Positions 1 through 8,128 of a stretch of DNA of 32,713 nucleotides are shown in pieces. The stretch is from Planctomycetota bacterium (GTDB lineage: Bacteria > Planctomycetota > UBA8108 > UBA1146). Both the position numbers and the translations under genes were made by a program. Positions within the stretch are counted from its first letter, which is position 1. Every line of letters begins with the position of its first letter. The notes beneath the pieces were generated by a model. That model had not been told where the DNA came from and did no database searches. It worked only from the letters and a program-made list of their open reading frames with translations. The stretch is from assembly GCA_018694835.1 (NCBI GenBank), contig JABHOG010000011.1, positions 1 through 32,713 of the forward strand, in the 5' to 3' direction.

Positions 1-255
1 TAGTTCACACAATAGTTCACTTCGAAATCGGTCCGATCGAGACCGGTCAGCCAGTCCTATCGAAACGAGAGTTGCGAAGGTACGCAATCGCCACTTCAAG
101 GTCAAGTGGACTCATTCCATTTCCTCGGAAAGAGAGGACCCCACCCCTCGATTTCACCGTTGAACAGATTCACCGCTGAACAGGCCCGTTTCTCGGCCCA
201 TCTCGTCGCCCAGATGGATTCACTGACCGACCTGCGCCCGCTCCCCAGCGATTTC
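1..255. other. Gene-free left edge with short direct repeats
   Basis: No convincing gene is seen here; a 62-codon plus-strand frame (106-294) runs into the aminotransferase gene antisense and has no family features. The octamer TAGTTCAC occurs at 1-8 and 13-20. A 16-bp direct repeat with the core TTCACCG-TGAACAG occurs at 153-168 and 169-184 with two differences. This is the downstream region of the minus-strand operon ending at 256. No strong hairpin terminator was recognised. Confidence 0.5.
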
Positions 256-1356
256 TCAGCGGCTGGCGATGAACTGGTCGATCAGTCCCAGTAACTCCCT
301 GGTGTCGTCGAGAGTCACGGCTCCCATGTGGCCGATCCTGAACGTCTTCTCCTTGAGATCGCCGTATCCGTTCGACAGGAACATATCATTCTCGCGCAAC
401 GTTTGGTTCAGGGCGGCAATGGAGATTCCTCGGGTATTCTCGATGCAGGTCAGCGAGACCGATTCAAACCCCGTTTCGGCAAAGAGATCGAAGCGATCCC
501 TGGCCCACTCTCGAGTCAGTTCTGCGCGCTCTTGATGACCTCCGTACCAGCGGTCCTCATCGGCGAGAATCATCGCAAGGCGATCCTTCAGTGCCTGCAT
601 CAATGCGATGGAGGGTGTGCTGGGCGTCTGGTTCTTCTTCCACGACTTGTGCATGGCGAGGATGTCGAAGTAGAGGCCTCGGTTCTCGATGGTTTCGGCA
701 CGCTCCAGCGCCCTCTCCGAAACCGCCAGCAGCGCCAATCCTGGAGGCAATGCGAGCGCCTTTTGGCTGCCGGTTGTGAGATAATCGACGGTAGCCATTT
801 CCCCCAGATGAATGGGCACTGCTGCCGCACTGGTGATGGCATCGACCAGCAGGAACACATCGTCCTGCTGAGCCACCACCTCGGCGATGTCAGCCAGCGG
901 GCTCATCACACCGGTGCTGGTTTCATTGTGAACGATGGTCACGGCATCGAAATCGCCGCGTGAAAGTTCTTCGCGCACCTTTTCCGGCTTGATCGCTTCT
1001 CCCCAGGGGATATCCACTCGTGTGGCGTTCTTGCCGTTGGCCACGCACACCTTGTAGAAGCGATCGCTGAAGGCTCCATTGACGAAGCAGAGCACGTTTT
1101 CGCGCACTCCATTGCGCACTGCAGTCTCCATCCCTCCGGTTCCGGAGGAGGTCAGGATGTAGACCGGATTTTCGGTACGAAAGAACCGCTTGGAGTCTCT
1201 ATGCAGTGCTTCTCCCAGTACCGTGAACTCAGGTGCACGGTGACCGATCATCGGCCTGGTCATCGCCTGGAGAATTTCTTCTTCCACCTCGACTGGGCCT
1301 GGAATGAACAGGCGTGGAACATCTCTGCGGACCGGGTGTTCGTCAATGGTTCTCAT
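256..1356 (-). CDS. Class V aminotransferase (alanine/serine-glyoxylate type)
   Basis: This 366-residue protein is a pyridoxal-phosphate (PLP) enzyme of aminotransferase class V, close to the alanine-glyoxylate/serine-pyruvate aminotransferase group, which transfers an amino group between small amino acids and 2-oxo acids in the cytoplasm. Visible landmarks are the N-terminal FIPGPVEV segment (residues 17-24), the phosphate-binding SGTGGMETAV (71-80), the cofactor-ring aspartate in VDAITS (Asp172) and the Schiff-base lysine in TTGSQKALALPPG (Lys199). The length is normal for the family. GGAG lies five bases before the ATG. The ATG overlaps the stop of the DUF1015 gene by four bases, so the two are probably translationally coupled. 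It is the last gene of the minus-strand operon. The exact substrate (serine, alanine, or phosphoserine in place of SerC) cannot be read from sequence; the DUF1015 neighbour, often found near serine-biosynthesis genes, makes a serine role plausible. Confidence 0.88.
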   Translation of the reverse strand: MRTIDEHPVRRDVPRLFIPGPVEVEEEILQAMTRPMIGHRAPEFTVLGEALHRDSKRFFRTENPVYILTSSGTGGMETAVRNGVRENVLCFVNGAFSDRFYKVCVANGKNATRVDIPWGEAIKPEKVREELSRGDFDAVTIVHNETSTGVMSPLADIAEVVAQQDDVFLLVDAITSAAAVPIHLGEMATVDYLTTGSQKALALPPGLALLAVSERALERAETIENRGLYFDILAMHKSWKKNQTPSTPSIALMQALKDRLAMILADEDRWYGGHQERAELTREWARDRFDLFAETGFESVSLTCIENTRGISIAALNQTLRENDMFLSNGYGDLKEKTFRIGHMGAVTLDDTRELLGLIDQFIASR

Positions 1357-2528
1357 GAAGTCTCCTGTTCGTCGATGAATCGGGCTATGACACCGGTGGA
1401 AATCTTGGGTTCAAAAAAGGTAGTTTTTGGAGGGAAAATTTCACCCGCAAGAACGCGAGTCCAGAACTCTTCACGGCTGATCGGAGGCAGGATACAGAAC
1501 ACCCCACGCTCCACCGAAGCGAGTACCTTGCGTCCATCTTCGATGACATGAGGTGTTGCCGGTGCTCCCAGTCCTCCGATCTGCTCGACCGTGTCCGCTA
1601 GCCGCCGTGCCAGCGTCGGCCGGGTGGCGTCTTGTCGGCAATGCAACACTGTCGGCTCGGCTCCAGGAATCTCGATGCTCCAGCGGTCTCCTTCTCCATC
1701 GTCGAGCGCATCGACGATGCGGTCGCGTACCTGCTCGGAGGTCAGGTCACCCTGGTCCCAGGACCACACTCGATGGGTCGGTAAGATTCTTAGCCCCTGC
1801 TGACTCATGTCACAGAGGAACGCCAGCACCATCCCCGCAGCGGGTAATTCTGGGTCGTCCTTCAGTTCCAGGGCCGTGGTGTATCGATGATGGCCATCGG
1901 CGACCGCCGATGGCATGTCGGCAATCCGCTGCTCCATTGCAGTCACCAGCTGTGGATCATCGATTCGGTGCAGGATGTGAGTGGTTCCGTTCCAGTCCTG
2001 CTTCTCGAAGACCAGTTCACCGCATCCCAGGCCCACTCCCACTTCTGTCAGTGCATCCTCGAGACCCTCACAGGTCAACATCACGACCCCTGTATCGATG
2101 CGAGTACAGCGAGCTTGATCGACCAGCCGCTTCACCGTATGAGGTCGAATCTCCTCGTGACGAAGAACTCCTTCTCCCCAAGGCCGACTCTCCACCGCAG
2201 CGAGGATTCCATCGAGTTGATGATCTTCGCCAGTTTCACTGCAATAGCGGATGCAATAGCGGTAGAAAGATCGACTCTCCTCCCGGATCAGTCGCCCCTC
2301 TTCAAAGGCACCCCGTAGCGCCGCTCCACATCCTCGGAAGACTTCCTCCCCGACCGGTGAATCTGGATCCTCGCCGAGAATCCACCGCACCGCATTATCT
2401 GGCGAGTGATCCAGCAACTTCTGATGAAGATCCGGAGCAATCACATCATAAGGAGGACAGATGACATCGCCCGGGTTCAACACCTCGGGGTTTGCACGCA
2501 GTCCACGTATGGCTCTCATCTTTGGCAC
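1353..2528 (-). CDS. DUF1015 family protein
   Basis: This is a cytoplasmic protein of about 391 residues belonging to the DUF1015 family, recognised from the N-terminal ICPPYDVI segment and the strongly conserved ADGHHRYTTALEL stretch. The reaction is unknown. Family members are frequently encoded beside class V aminotransferases and D-3-phosphoglycerate dehydrogenase, which hints at serine or related amino-acid metabolism (inference). The open frame extends upstream to 2687, but that part overlaps the previous gene. The GTG at 2528 is preferred because GGAGGA sits six bases before it; an ATG at 2519 is the alternative and would give 388 residues. The start falls two bases after the stop of the repeat protein, and the end overlaps the aminotransferase start by four bases, consistent with one transcript. 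Confidence 0.82.
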   Translation of the reverse strand: MPKMRAIRGLRANPEVLNPGDVICPPYDVIAPDLHQKLLDHSPDNAVRWILGEDPDSPVGEEVFRGCGAALRGAFEEGRLIREESRSFYRYCIRYCSETGEDHQLDGILAAVESRPWGEGVLRHEEIRPHTVKRLVDQARCTRIDTGVVMLTCEGLEDALTEVGVGLGCGELVFEKQDWNGTTHILHRIDDPQLVTAMEQRIADMPSAVADGHHRYTTALELKDDPELPAAGMVLAFLCDMSQQGLRILPTHRVWSWDQGDLTSEQVRDRIVDALDDGEGDRWSIEIPGAEPTVLHCRQDATRPTLARRLADTVEQIGGLGAPATPHVIEDGRKVLASVERGVFCILPPISREEFWTRVLAGEIFPPKTTFFEPKISTGVIARFIDEQETS

Positions 2529-2530
2529 GG

Positions 2531-3796
2531 TCAGTCCTCCATCGTTTGGTAACAGATGTTCAGCGCTTGTAGGGCATATGAGGTGGCGAGGACCGGGTCC
2601 CCTTCCCACCAGCGATCGATGGGATTGGACCAGGAGCCGTCCGGGTTCTGTCTCTGGATGAGAACAGCGGCCAACTCCTGGGCCCACAGATGCTCTTGTC
2701 CAGTGACGTCCGTCACCGTCTCGACCTCGAGCACCTGTAGAGCTCGAGCCATCACTGCCAGGTAGTAGAAATACCCCATCTGACCACGATCCGGATTTTC
2801 CAGGGTCGCCATGCCTGGGTTCTCTTCGACGCTCCAGTGATTACGGATCCACGAGAACGCAGCCGCAATTCTCGGGTCATCTTTCTTCAAGCCGGCATAG
2901 ATCATCGATTTCACTGCCGCATAGGTCATCGATCCGTAGGAGGAGAAGGACTGGCTGCCATCCTCGTGGGTCACCAATCCCGCCTTCGATTCATCCGGAT
3001 GATAATAAAATCCCCCATCTTCGGTCGAGGTCTTCTGGGCTGCAGCGAGGGCATCGTTGCTGCTCTGGCGATTTTGGCAGCGTGAGATGAACTGCGCTGC
3101 ACGTTTCCACACTTCCGAGTCCTCGGACAGGCCCGCTGCCGTCAGCGCTTCCAGCGCCAGCTGGGTGTTGCTGAGATCGGGACGGCGATCACTACCGTAA
3201 CCGATTCCCCCCCAGGAACTGATATGGGTGGTGGGATCGTAGGGAACCGGAGTCGATTGATCCGAGCACTGGAGACCCGAGATGTAATCTCGCATACGCG
3301 CCACCTGTGACAGATAGCGTGGTTTCTTGCGACCCGCATCGAGAGCGGTCAATGCCAGCAGCGTCACCGATGTCTTGTAGTTCATCAGCCCCTGGTCCGG
3401 CACATACACTCCACCATCCGATTGCTGTAGCGACAGCAGTGATTGGACTGCGGCACTGATGAAGGGGCCATCTTCCTCACGGTACGCACGGGGAGAATCG
3501 ACCAGCGCTTTCAATGCCATCGCAGTGATTCCGGGATCGCCGGCATGAGATCCCCACGACCCATCGGGTCGCTGCGAATCGATGATCCAGTTGGCACCCT
3601 TATCGATGACCCCCTTGAGATCGGCCCGATCGAGCGGTGCTCGCTGCTCATCATCTTGATCTTTCTGGTGCAGCGGATGGGCCTGCATCCACGGGGTGAG
3701 TAGCCCCAGCAAGAGTGCCATGAACAGGATCATCCGAGTTGCCATGGAGCCACCTGTGGGTGCCAACACTGGGGCACTGAGAGCACTTGACATCAT
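2531..3796 (-). CDS. Secreted prenyltransferase/squalene-cyclase-like repeat protein
   Basis: This roughly 420-residue exported protein is built from alpha/alpha-barrel repeats like those of squalene-hopene cyclases and prenyltransferases. The QW-type repeat signature is seen as QRPDGSWG, LQQSDGGVYVPDQG, STEDGGFYY and RQNPDGSWSN, each followed by a helix rich in Ala and Leu. The DxDD catalytic motif of terpene cyclases is absent, so enzymatic cyclisation is unlikely; planctomycetes have many such non-cyclase repeat proteins. A hydrophobic stretch ILFMALLLGLLTPWMQA near residues 22-38 looks like a signal peptide with a long N-terminal leader. Two adjacent ATGs (3796 and 3793) follow GGAGGA; the second has the better five-base spacing. 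A start at 3745 (MATRM) would place the signal peptide closer to the end. The gene overlaps the YdjY-domain gene by four bases. Confidence 0.8.
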   Translation of the reverse strand: MMSSALSAPVLAPTGGSMATRMILFMALLLGLLTPWMQAHPLHQKDQDDEQRAPLDRADLKGVIDKGANWIIDSQRPDGSWGSHAGDPGITAMALKALVDSPRAYREEDGPFISAAVQSLLSLQQSDGGVYVPDQGLMNYKTSVTLLALTALDAGRKKPRYLSQVARMRDYISGLQCSDQSTPVPYDPTTHISSWGGIGYGSDRRPDLSNTQLALEALTAAGLSEDSEVWKRAAQFISRCQNRQSSNDALAAAQKTSTEDGGFYYHPDESKAGLVTHEDGSQSFSSYGSMTYAAVKSMIYAGLKKDDPRIAAAFSWIRNHWSVEENPGMATLENPDRGQMGYFYYLAVMARALQVLEVETVTDVTGQEHLWAQELAAVLIQRQNPDGSWSNPIDRWWEGDPVLATSYALQALNICYQTMED

Positions 3797-4611
3797 CGTC
3801 CTCCCTCCCCCTCACGAAGTGGTGCCTCGGTGTCCGGGTTCAACGGCCGAGGCGGCAGTTCCATCCGGATCGCTTTCGGGTCCACATCTCCCGCCACTGC
3901 ACGGCGTAGCAACAATGTGACCGCAGGTGGATCATCCCTTCGATGCTGGGGAAGAACATCCGAATATGCAAAATAATCGCCGTCTGGATAGGGCAACGCC
4001 AGCGGATTGTCGAGAATCGCCCACGGCCGGTGGCTGAGGGCGACCAATTCTCCGGTGACCCGGGCCATGAAATGCTCTTTGGGCGCCGCTCCTTCGGGGG
4101 CCCCTGGGGGCGGATCGAGCCACTGGAATCCCGATCCGGTGAAACTGAATCCACAGCGCGCCATCGATCTTTCCATCGGAGCATTGATCAGGCAATTCTC
4201 GACCCGGATGGTCCGGAGACGCTTTCGCCCCTCTCCATCTAGCACCTCAAATCTGAGCGACAAGATCACTCGATCCCCTCCGCTGAGGGGCCCCAGATCG
4301 TACTCCGATTCGGGCCGTCGCGAATTCGTCAGACCCAGCAGCAACAGCACCCCCTGCAGATCCGCCGGATCACAATCGAGGCTGACCAGCGTCTCGTGCG
4401 GCTTCACTCCCGCAGTACAGGCGACATATTCGACAAAGCCTCGATTGAGGTTGAGCACTCCATCGACCTGTACTTCGCCGCTTTGCGGCGAATAAAAGAC
4501 CTTACCCAGGGGGATCGATCCAGCACGAGTGGGCTCGGTGCCTGGAATCACGTCGACGGGGAGCCCGTGGACAGAGGCAAGAATCAGTAGGAGTAGGGTA
4601 CTAGGTGGCAT
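3793..4611 (-). CDS. YdjY-domain secreted protein
   Basis: This 272-residue protein resembles the planctomycete YdjY domain. Evidence is the run GFVEYVACTAGVKPHETLVSL (residues about 57-77), the following LLLLGL, the central segment with FTGSGFQW, and the late VALSHRPWAILDNPL block ending in DPPAVTLLL. Function is not established for the family. The N-terminal PSTLLLLILASVHGLP (from residue 3) looks like a signal peptide, so the protein is probably periplasmic. The frame is open back to 4716, but the ATG at 4611 is chosen because GGAG precedes it by five bases and the signal peptide then lies at the N terminus. It is the first gene of the minus-strand operon, and its promoter should lie in 4612-4914. 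Confidence 0.7.
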   Translation of the reverse strand: MPPSTLLLLILASVHGLPVDVIPGTEPTRAGSIPLGKVFYSPQSGEVQVDGVLNLNRGFVEYVACTAGVKPHETLVSLDCDPADLQGVLLLLGLTNSRRPESEYDLGPLSGGDRVILSLRFEVLDGEGRKRLRTIRVENCLINAPMERSMARCGFSFTGSGFQWLDPPPGAPEGAAPKEHFMARVTGELVALSHRPWAILDNPLALPYPDGDYFAYSDVLPQHRRDDPPAVTLLLRRAVAGDVDPKAIRMELPPRPLNPDTEAPLREGEGGR

Positions 4612-4914
4612 CGGTTCTCCAACATCGACAGCATCCCATGGTCGGGTACCGATGTCCATCAGACCGACATGGATGGCTTTGGTAGGCCAGATCGACTCCA
4701 TCCAGGGGATTCCCACCGGTCGCTTCCACCTCAGGTAGACGCTCCAGACTGCGATCCGGTTCCGGCAACAAATCCCGGAATCCAGGTGCTGAGCAACGTT
4801 TCACGCCCCCTCACCTTGCAGGAAACCACGCTTCCCGATAGCCTTCTCTGATGCTCGAATCTCGTGGGCTCGATGATGAGACCCGGATGAATCGATCTCA
4901 GTGATCCCCGCCAG
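4612..4914. promoter_or_regulatory. Divergent intergenic region between YdjY and PilZ-like genes
   Basis: About 300 bases separate two genes facing away from each other, so promoters for both must lie here or be missing. I see no convincing -35/-10 pair, no long hairpin and no repeat array. Open frames in it are extensions or shadows of the flanking genes. Confidence 0.4.
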
Positions 4915-6063
4915 GTGAAGATCGGATATCTCTTGCCGGAACAGACCATCTCGAAAGTCCCTGCCGGTTCTGGACGCTGGAGCGTCGTAGCCGAACTGGA
5001 AGCGGGCATCCTTCGTCTCCCGGTGGCACGGATCGACGGCCGAGAAGTCTTACTGGAGACCACCATCCGGCTCCGTATCGGAGATCGGTTCGAACTGATC
5101 GTCGAGCGCCCCGATGGCCAAGCCGAGTTGATTCACGCCGAGGTGCTCACCCGCACCTCTGCCGGAGTGCTGCTGCGCTGGAAACCTGCGCATCCACGTG
5201 AACTCGAAGCCCTCGATCGCCTCTTCTCGGGGGACCCCTCCGGTGAAGGGCACTCCGATCTCGAATCGGCCCTCCGTTCCCGCTCGAGGCTGGTGAGAAC
5301 TGCAGCCATCGCAGCGCAGCGCGATAGTGTCCGCGTGCTGAATCTGTCTGCCATCAAGGATTTGATCCAGGATGCGGTCGAGGATGTGGTGCGAGAAAGT
5401 GGGCTCTCCCACGATGAAAATGAGATCCAGCGCCTGCTCAAGGAGTCCGAGAAGGGCTTCCGCGAGAAACTCGCCGAGTTCGAGAGCGAGAAGGCAGATC
5501 TCCAGTCGCATGTGCAGGGCCTATCCAGCAGACTGGATCGAGCCCAGAACTTGCTGGGGCGCGAAAAAAATCGCGAAGTCGAGCGAGATCAGTTTACCCT
5601 CTCCGAAGGGGCGATGATCGAACTCGAATCGAAACTGGGCTCGGTGATCGATGCGGCGGTCGAATCGGGAACGGTTGCGGCGCCGCTCGAGGAGAAGCTC
5701 CGCGAAGCGATGGAACGATCTCTCGACTCGGAGCGGGAGCGAACCCGAGTTCAAGAAGAGGGAGCTCGCAACGAGAACATCCAGTTGCTCGAAAGAAAGA
5801 TACACCGTCTCGCGCATAGCCTGGACGATGCCCGAAAAGATCGAGACCACGCGCGGGAGAACGCCCGCCGCGCCGAGGCGAAAGACCGTGCTCCCGGATT
5901 CAAGGGGGCGGGAGGCGACCTGGTCGAGGCCAGTAGCGACGACTCCAATCAGGGTGTGCGCCAAGCACTGCTGCTGGAACTGGTGCAAGAGAACAAGGAA
6001 TTGAGGAGCAAAATCTCCGCGACAAGAACAAACTCACAGAAGACCGAGAAGGATCACGCCTGA
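4915..6063 (+). CDS. PilZ-like domain and coiled-coil protein
   Basis: This 382-residue soluble protein has an N-terminal beta-rich domain (about 20-104) resembling a PilZ barrel: alternating strands ILRLPVARIDGREVLLET, RLRIGDRFELIVER, ELIHAEVLTRTSAGVLLRW, then a helix ELEALDRLF. The canonical c-di-GMP motifs (RxxxR and D/NxSxxG) are not intact, so ligand binding is doubtful. A linker is followed by long charged heptad-like helices, about 165-225 and 260-325, and a short helix near 348-370, predicted coiled coil. The start is a GTG with no good Shine-Dalgarno; an in-frame TGA at 4888 prevents a longer protein, so the start is the weak part of the call. It lies 34 bases before the MamK-like actin gene on the same strand, suggesting co-transcription and a joint role, for example linking a filament to a receptor or cargo (inference). 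Confidence 0.6.
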   Translation: MKIGYLLPEQTISKVPAGSGRWSVVAELEAGILRLPVARIDGREVLLETTIRLRIGDRFELIVERPDGQAELIHAEVLTRTSAGVLLRWKPAHPRELEALDRLFSGDPSGEGHSDLESALRSRSRLVRTAAIAAQRDSVRVLNLSAIKDLIQDAVEDVVRESGLSHDENEIQRLLKESEKGFREKLAEFESEKADLQSHVQGLSSRLDRAQNLLGREKNREVERDQFTLSEGAMIELESKLGSVIDAAVESGTVAAPLEEKLREAMERSLDSERERTRVQEEGARNENIQLLERKIHRLAHSLDDARKDRDHARENARRAEAKDRAPGFKGAGGDLVEASSDDSNQGVRQALLLELVQENKELRSKISATRTNSQKTEKDHA

Positions 6064-6097
6064 TCGGCAACGATTCACATCGGGAGAGGAATCAGTG

Positions 6098-7126
6098 ATG
6101 AGCGATATCGTTTACATTGGAATGGACCTCGGCACCAGCCGCACTTCCATCACCACTTCGACAGGGGTCAGGACCACCGTCTGGTCCTATGTCGGATATG
6201 CCCAGGATCATGTCAGTCGCAAGCACCTCGGTGGTCGTGACAAGGTGTTCGGCGAGGAAGCGGTGCAGAACCGGATGGCGGTCGATCTGGTTCGCCCCCT
6301 CGACAAGGGAGTGATCCAGGATGATGAGAAATCCCGGCACGCCGTCAGAGACCTGATCGAGTACGTCATCGAACAGGCGGAGATCCCCACCGGGAGCACC
6401 ATTTACGGTGTGATCGGAGCCCCCGCCGAAGCCAGCGTCGACTCCAAGGCTCATATCCTCGCTGCCGCTTCCGAATTCATGGATAGCATCGTGGTCTGCT
6501 CTGAACCGTTCTCGGTGGCCTACGGCCTCGATTTCCTGGCGGACACCCTGGTCGTCGATATCGGTGCTGGAACCGTCGATCTGTGCCGGGTCCATGCCAC
6601 GATGCCGAAGGCTGAGGATCAACGAACTCACCACTTCGGTGGCGACGCCATCGACACCCGATTGATGGAGTTGCTGAGCGAAAACCATCCGGAGGCACAG
6701 TTTTCCTCCAACATGGTGCGCGAGATCAAGGAAGATCACGCTTGTGTCGGAACCCACATGGATCCGGTTGTGGCGACCTTCCCGGTCAAGGGAAAGCCGA
6801 CCGAGTTTGACATCACTGCCGAGGTGAGCGAGGCGTGCTCCGGTATCGTCGCCCCCACCGTCGAAGCACTGCAAGATCTGATCGCCACCTACGACCCGGA
6901 ATTCCAGCAGAAGATGCGCAATCACATCCTGCTCGGCGGCGGCGGCAGCCAGATCACAGGACTCTCCCGAGCCTTCGAGGAAGCCCTCGTCGAGTACGGT
7001 GGAGGAAAGGTGAAGTCGGTCGAGGAGCCGCAGTACGCAGGTTCCAACGGAGCTCTCAAGATTGCGCTCGACATGCCGGAAGATTTCTGGCAGGAGTTCA
7101 TCGAAGAGCAAGAGTCTCAAGTCTGA
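6098..7126 (+). CDS. MamK-like bacterial actin (filament-forming ATPase)
   Basis: This 342-residue member of the actin/Hsp70 ATPase superfamily looks closest to MamK, the magnetosome-aligning filament protein (347-360 residues in that family, from memory). Landmarks: phosphate-1 loop IGMDLGTSRTS (7-17), VGYAQDHV (32-39), VIGAPAEASVDSKA (105-118), SEPFSVAYGLD (135-145) with the likely catalytic glutamate at 136, phosphate-2 loop VVDIGAGTVDLC (152-163) with Asp154, and adenosine motif LLGGGGSQITGL (278-289). The C-terminal PEDFWQEF resembles the MamK end. MreB-specific membrane-insertion features and ParM features are not seen. ATG 6098 has AGAGGA seven bases upstream; a GTG at 6095 in frame is less likely. 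No other magnetosome genes (mamA, mamB, mamE and so on) are in the window, so a magnetosome role should not be assumed. It probably forms cytoplasmic filaments together with the upstream coiled-coil protein. Confidence 0.85.
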   Translation: MSDIVYIGMDLGTSRTSITTSTGVRTTVWSYVGYAQDHVSRKHLGGRDKVFGEEAVQNRMAVDLVRPLDKGVIQDDEKSRHAVRDLIEYVIEQAEIPTGSTIYGVIGAPAEASVDSKAHILAAASEFMDSIVVCSEPFSVAYGLDFLADTLVVDIGAGTVDLCRVHATMPKAEDQRTHHFGGDAIDTRLMELLSENHPEAQFSSNMVREIKEDHACVGTHMDPVVATFPVKGKPTEFDITAEVSEACSGIVAPTVEALQDLIATYDPEFQQKMRNHILLGGGGSQITGLSRAFEEALVEYGGGKVKSVEEPQYAGSNGALKIALDMPEDFWQEFIEEQESQV

Positions 7127-7149
7127 AGGTCAGGCGCTCGATCTGTACT

Positions 7150-7188
7150 GAGAAGGGCCGGCAGGGGTTTCCCCTGCCGGCCCTTCTC
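7150..7188 (+). terminator. 18-bp perfect hairpin after the MamK-like gene
   Basis: A perfect 18-bp inverted repeat (7150-7167 and 7171-7188) with a TTT loop contains GGGCCGGCAGGGG and its complement. It lies 24 bases past the actin stop codon. No T-run follows, so it may be a bidirectional or non-canonical terminator between converging genes, or an mRNA-stabilising 3' end. Confidence 0.75.
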
Positions 7189-7219
7189 GTGACTGAATCC
7201 ATCGATGGAACTGCTCATC

Positions 7220-7324
7220 ACACCAGAATGGCACTGCCCCACACCAGAGTGGCACTGCCCCACACCAGAGTGGCACTGCCCCACACCAGAGTGGCACTGC
7301 CCCGCACTAGAGTGGCACTGCCCC
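7220..7324. repeat. Five 21-bp tandem repeats overlapping the 3' end of the HEAT lipoprotein gene
   Basis: Five head-to-tail units (7220, 7241, 7262, 7283, 7304; 21 bp each) share the core AGTGGCACTGCCCC. Units 2-4 are identical, unit 1 has one change (AATGG), and unit 5 differs at its left end (GCACTAG instead of ACACCAG). Each unit carries the dyad AGTG-G-CACT. On the minus strand unit 5 encodes the last residues GAVPL and the TAG stop of the lipoprotein gene. The other units lie beyond the stop but keep the reading phase (21 = 3 x 7). Confidence 0.95.
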
Positions 7325-8128
7325 GACTTCGAGCCATTTTCGCACCTGTAGCGCCTGACGAATTCTCACCTCAGGAAGTCCAGAAGGGTTGAAGAGGATC
7401 GCCCCGGGAGGACGGGCTCGACGAGACAACCCACCCCAAGCCGCTCTTCTGACCTCTTCATCGATGTCGTCGAGAGCCTCTCCCAGGAGTGCCAGCGAGG
7501 TTGTTCGACGATCCTCGACCAACCCGCAGACACAGAGAAATCGCACTTCAGGGTCCTTCTCGATCCGTAGTCTCATGCGCAGTGCGTCGTGAGCACTGGA
7601 GCCACCGATGCCGAGCAAGATTCCCGCGGCGTTGCGCCGTGCAATCGGTCCCCCTTCAGCCAGCACCGTCGAGACTCCCGACACTGCACGTTCCCCGAAC
7701 TCGAGCAGTGCCGTCTCGAGCAGGTCATCTTCAGCTTGAGATCCCTCCGCCAGCATCCGGGTCAAGGGGGCCATCGCGCGGAAATCCCCCTGGTCCGCCA
7801 GTAGCGTACAGATCACTCTCTTGGTGCGGGCACTGACCATCGAATCATCGATGGTCGCCAGCAGCAGATTGCGGGTGATATCGGGTGCCTTCTGCAGGCT
7901 CAGCAAGATGCGATTCACCGACTTCTTGCGGATCGCTTCGTCGTAAGATCCGAGGTCAGGGATCACCGTCGTGTCGCGAATATCCTTCAAGACATCGGCC
8001 TCTGCACTCCTCTTGTCGATCGGTTTGCAGCCGGAGCCAAGGACCATCAAACTGACGATCAAGGTCGCCATTACAGTGCCAAGCAGCTGCTTGACCAGGG
8101 GTGAATCCCCGAAGGATAGCGACCTCAT
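7307..8128 (-). CDS. HEAT-repeat lipoprotein next to the secretin
   Basis: This protein of about 273 residues has a hydrophobic leader (about 12-32) ending in VLGSGC, where the cysteine near residue 34 could be lipidated; the box is not a perfect match to the LAGC consensus. The rest is alpha-helical with HEAT/PBS-type pairs such as ARTKRVICTLLADQGD, ARRNAAGILLGIGGSSA, DPEVRFLCVCGLVEDRR and DEEVRRAAWGGLSRRA. Such scaffolds bind other proteins. The ATG at 8128 overlaps the secretin stop (ATGA); a GTG one codon earlier is the alternative. Tight coupling suggests a role with the secretin, for example as a pilotin-like or assembly factor (inference). The C terminus ends inside a 21-bp tandem array: the stop is a TAG where the other units have TGG, so loss of that stop would add about four GAVPLWC-type heptads. 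Confidence 0.72.
   Translation of the reverse strand: MRSLSFGDSPLVKQLLGTVMATLIVSLMVLGSGCKPIDKRSAEADVLKDIRDTTVIPDLGSYDEAIRKKSVNRILLSLQKAPDITRNLLLATIDDSMVSARTKRVICTLLADQGDFRAMAPLTRMLAEGSQAEDDLLETALLEFGERAVSGVSTVLAEGGPIARRNAAGILLGIGGSSAHDALRMRLRIEKDPEVRFLCVCGLVEDRRTTSLALLGEALDDIDEEVRRAAWGGLSRRARPPGAILFNPSGLPEVRIRQALQVRKWLEVGAVPL

Noticed and set aside
6092..7120. 342-codon antisense open frame across the MamK-like gene
   Set aside because: It mirrors the actin gene exactly and its translation has no recognisable domain; the sense strand has all actin motifs and a ribosome binding site.
6098..7126. A magnetosome gene island
   Set aside because: Only a MamK-like gene is present; none of the other mam or mms genes occurs in the window.
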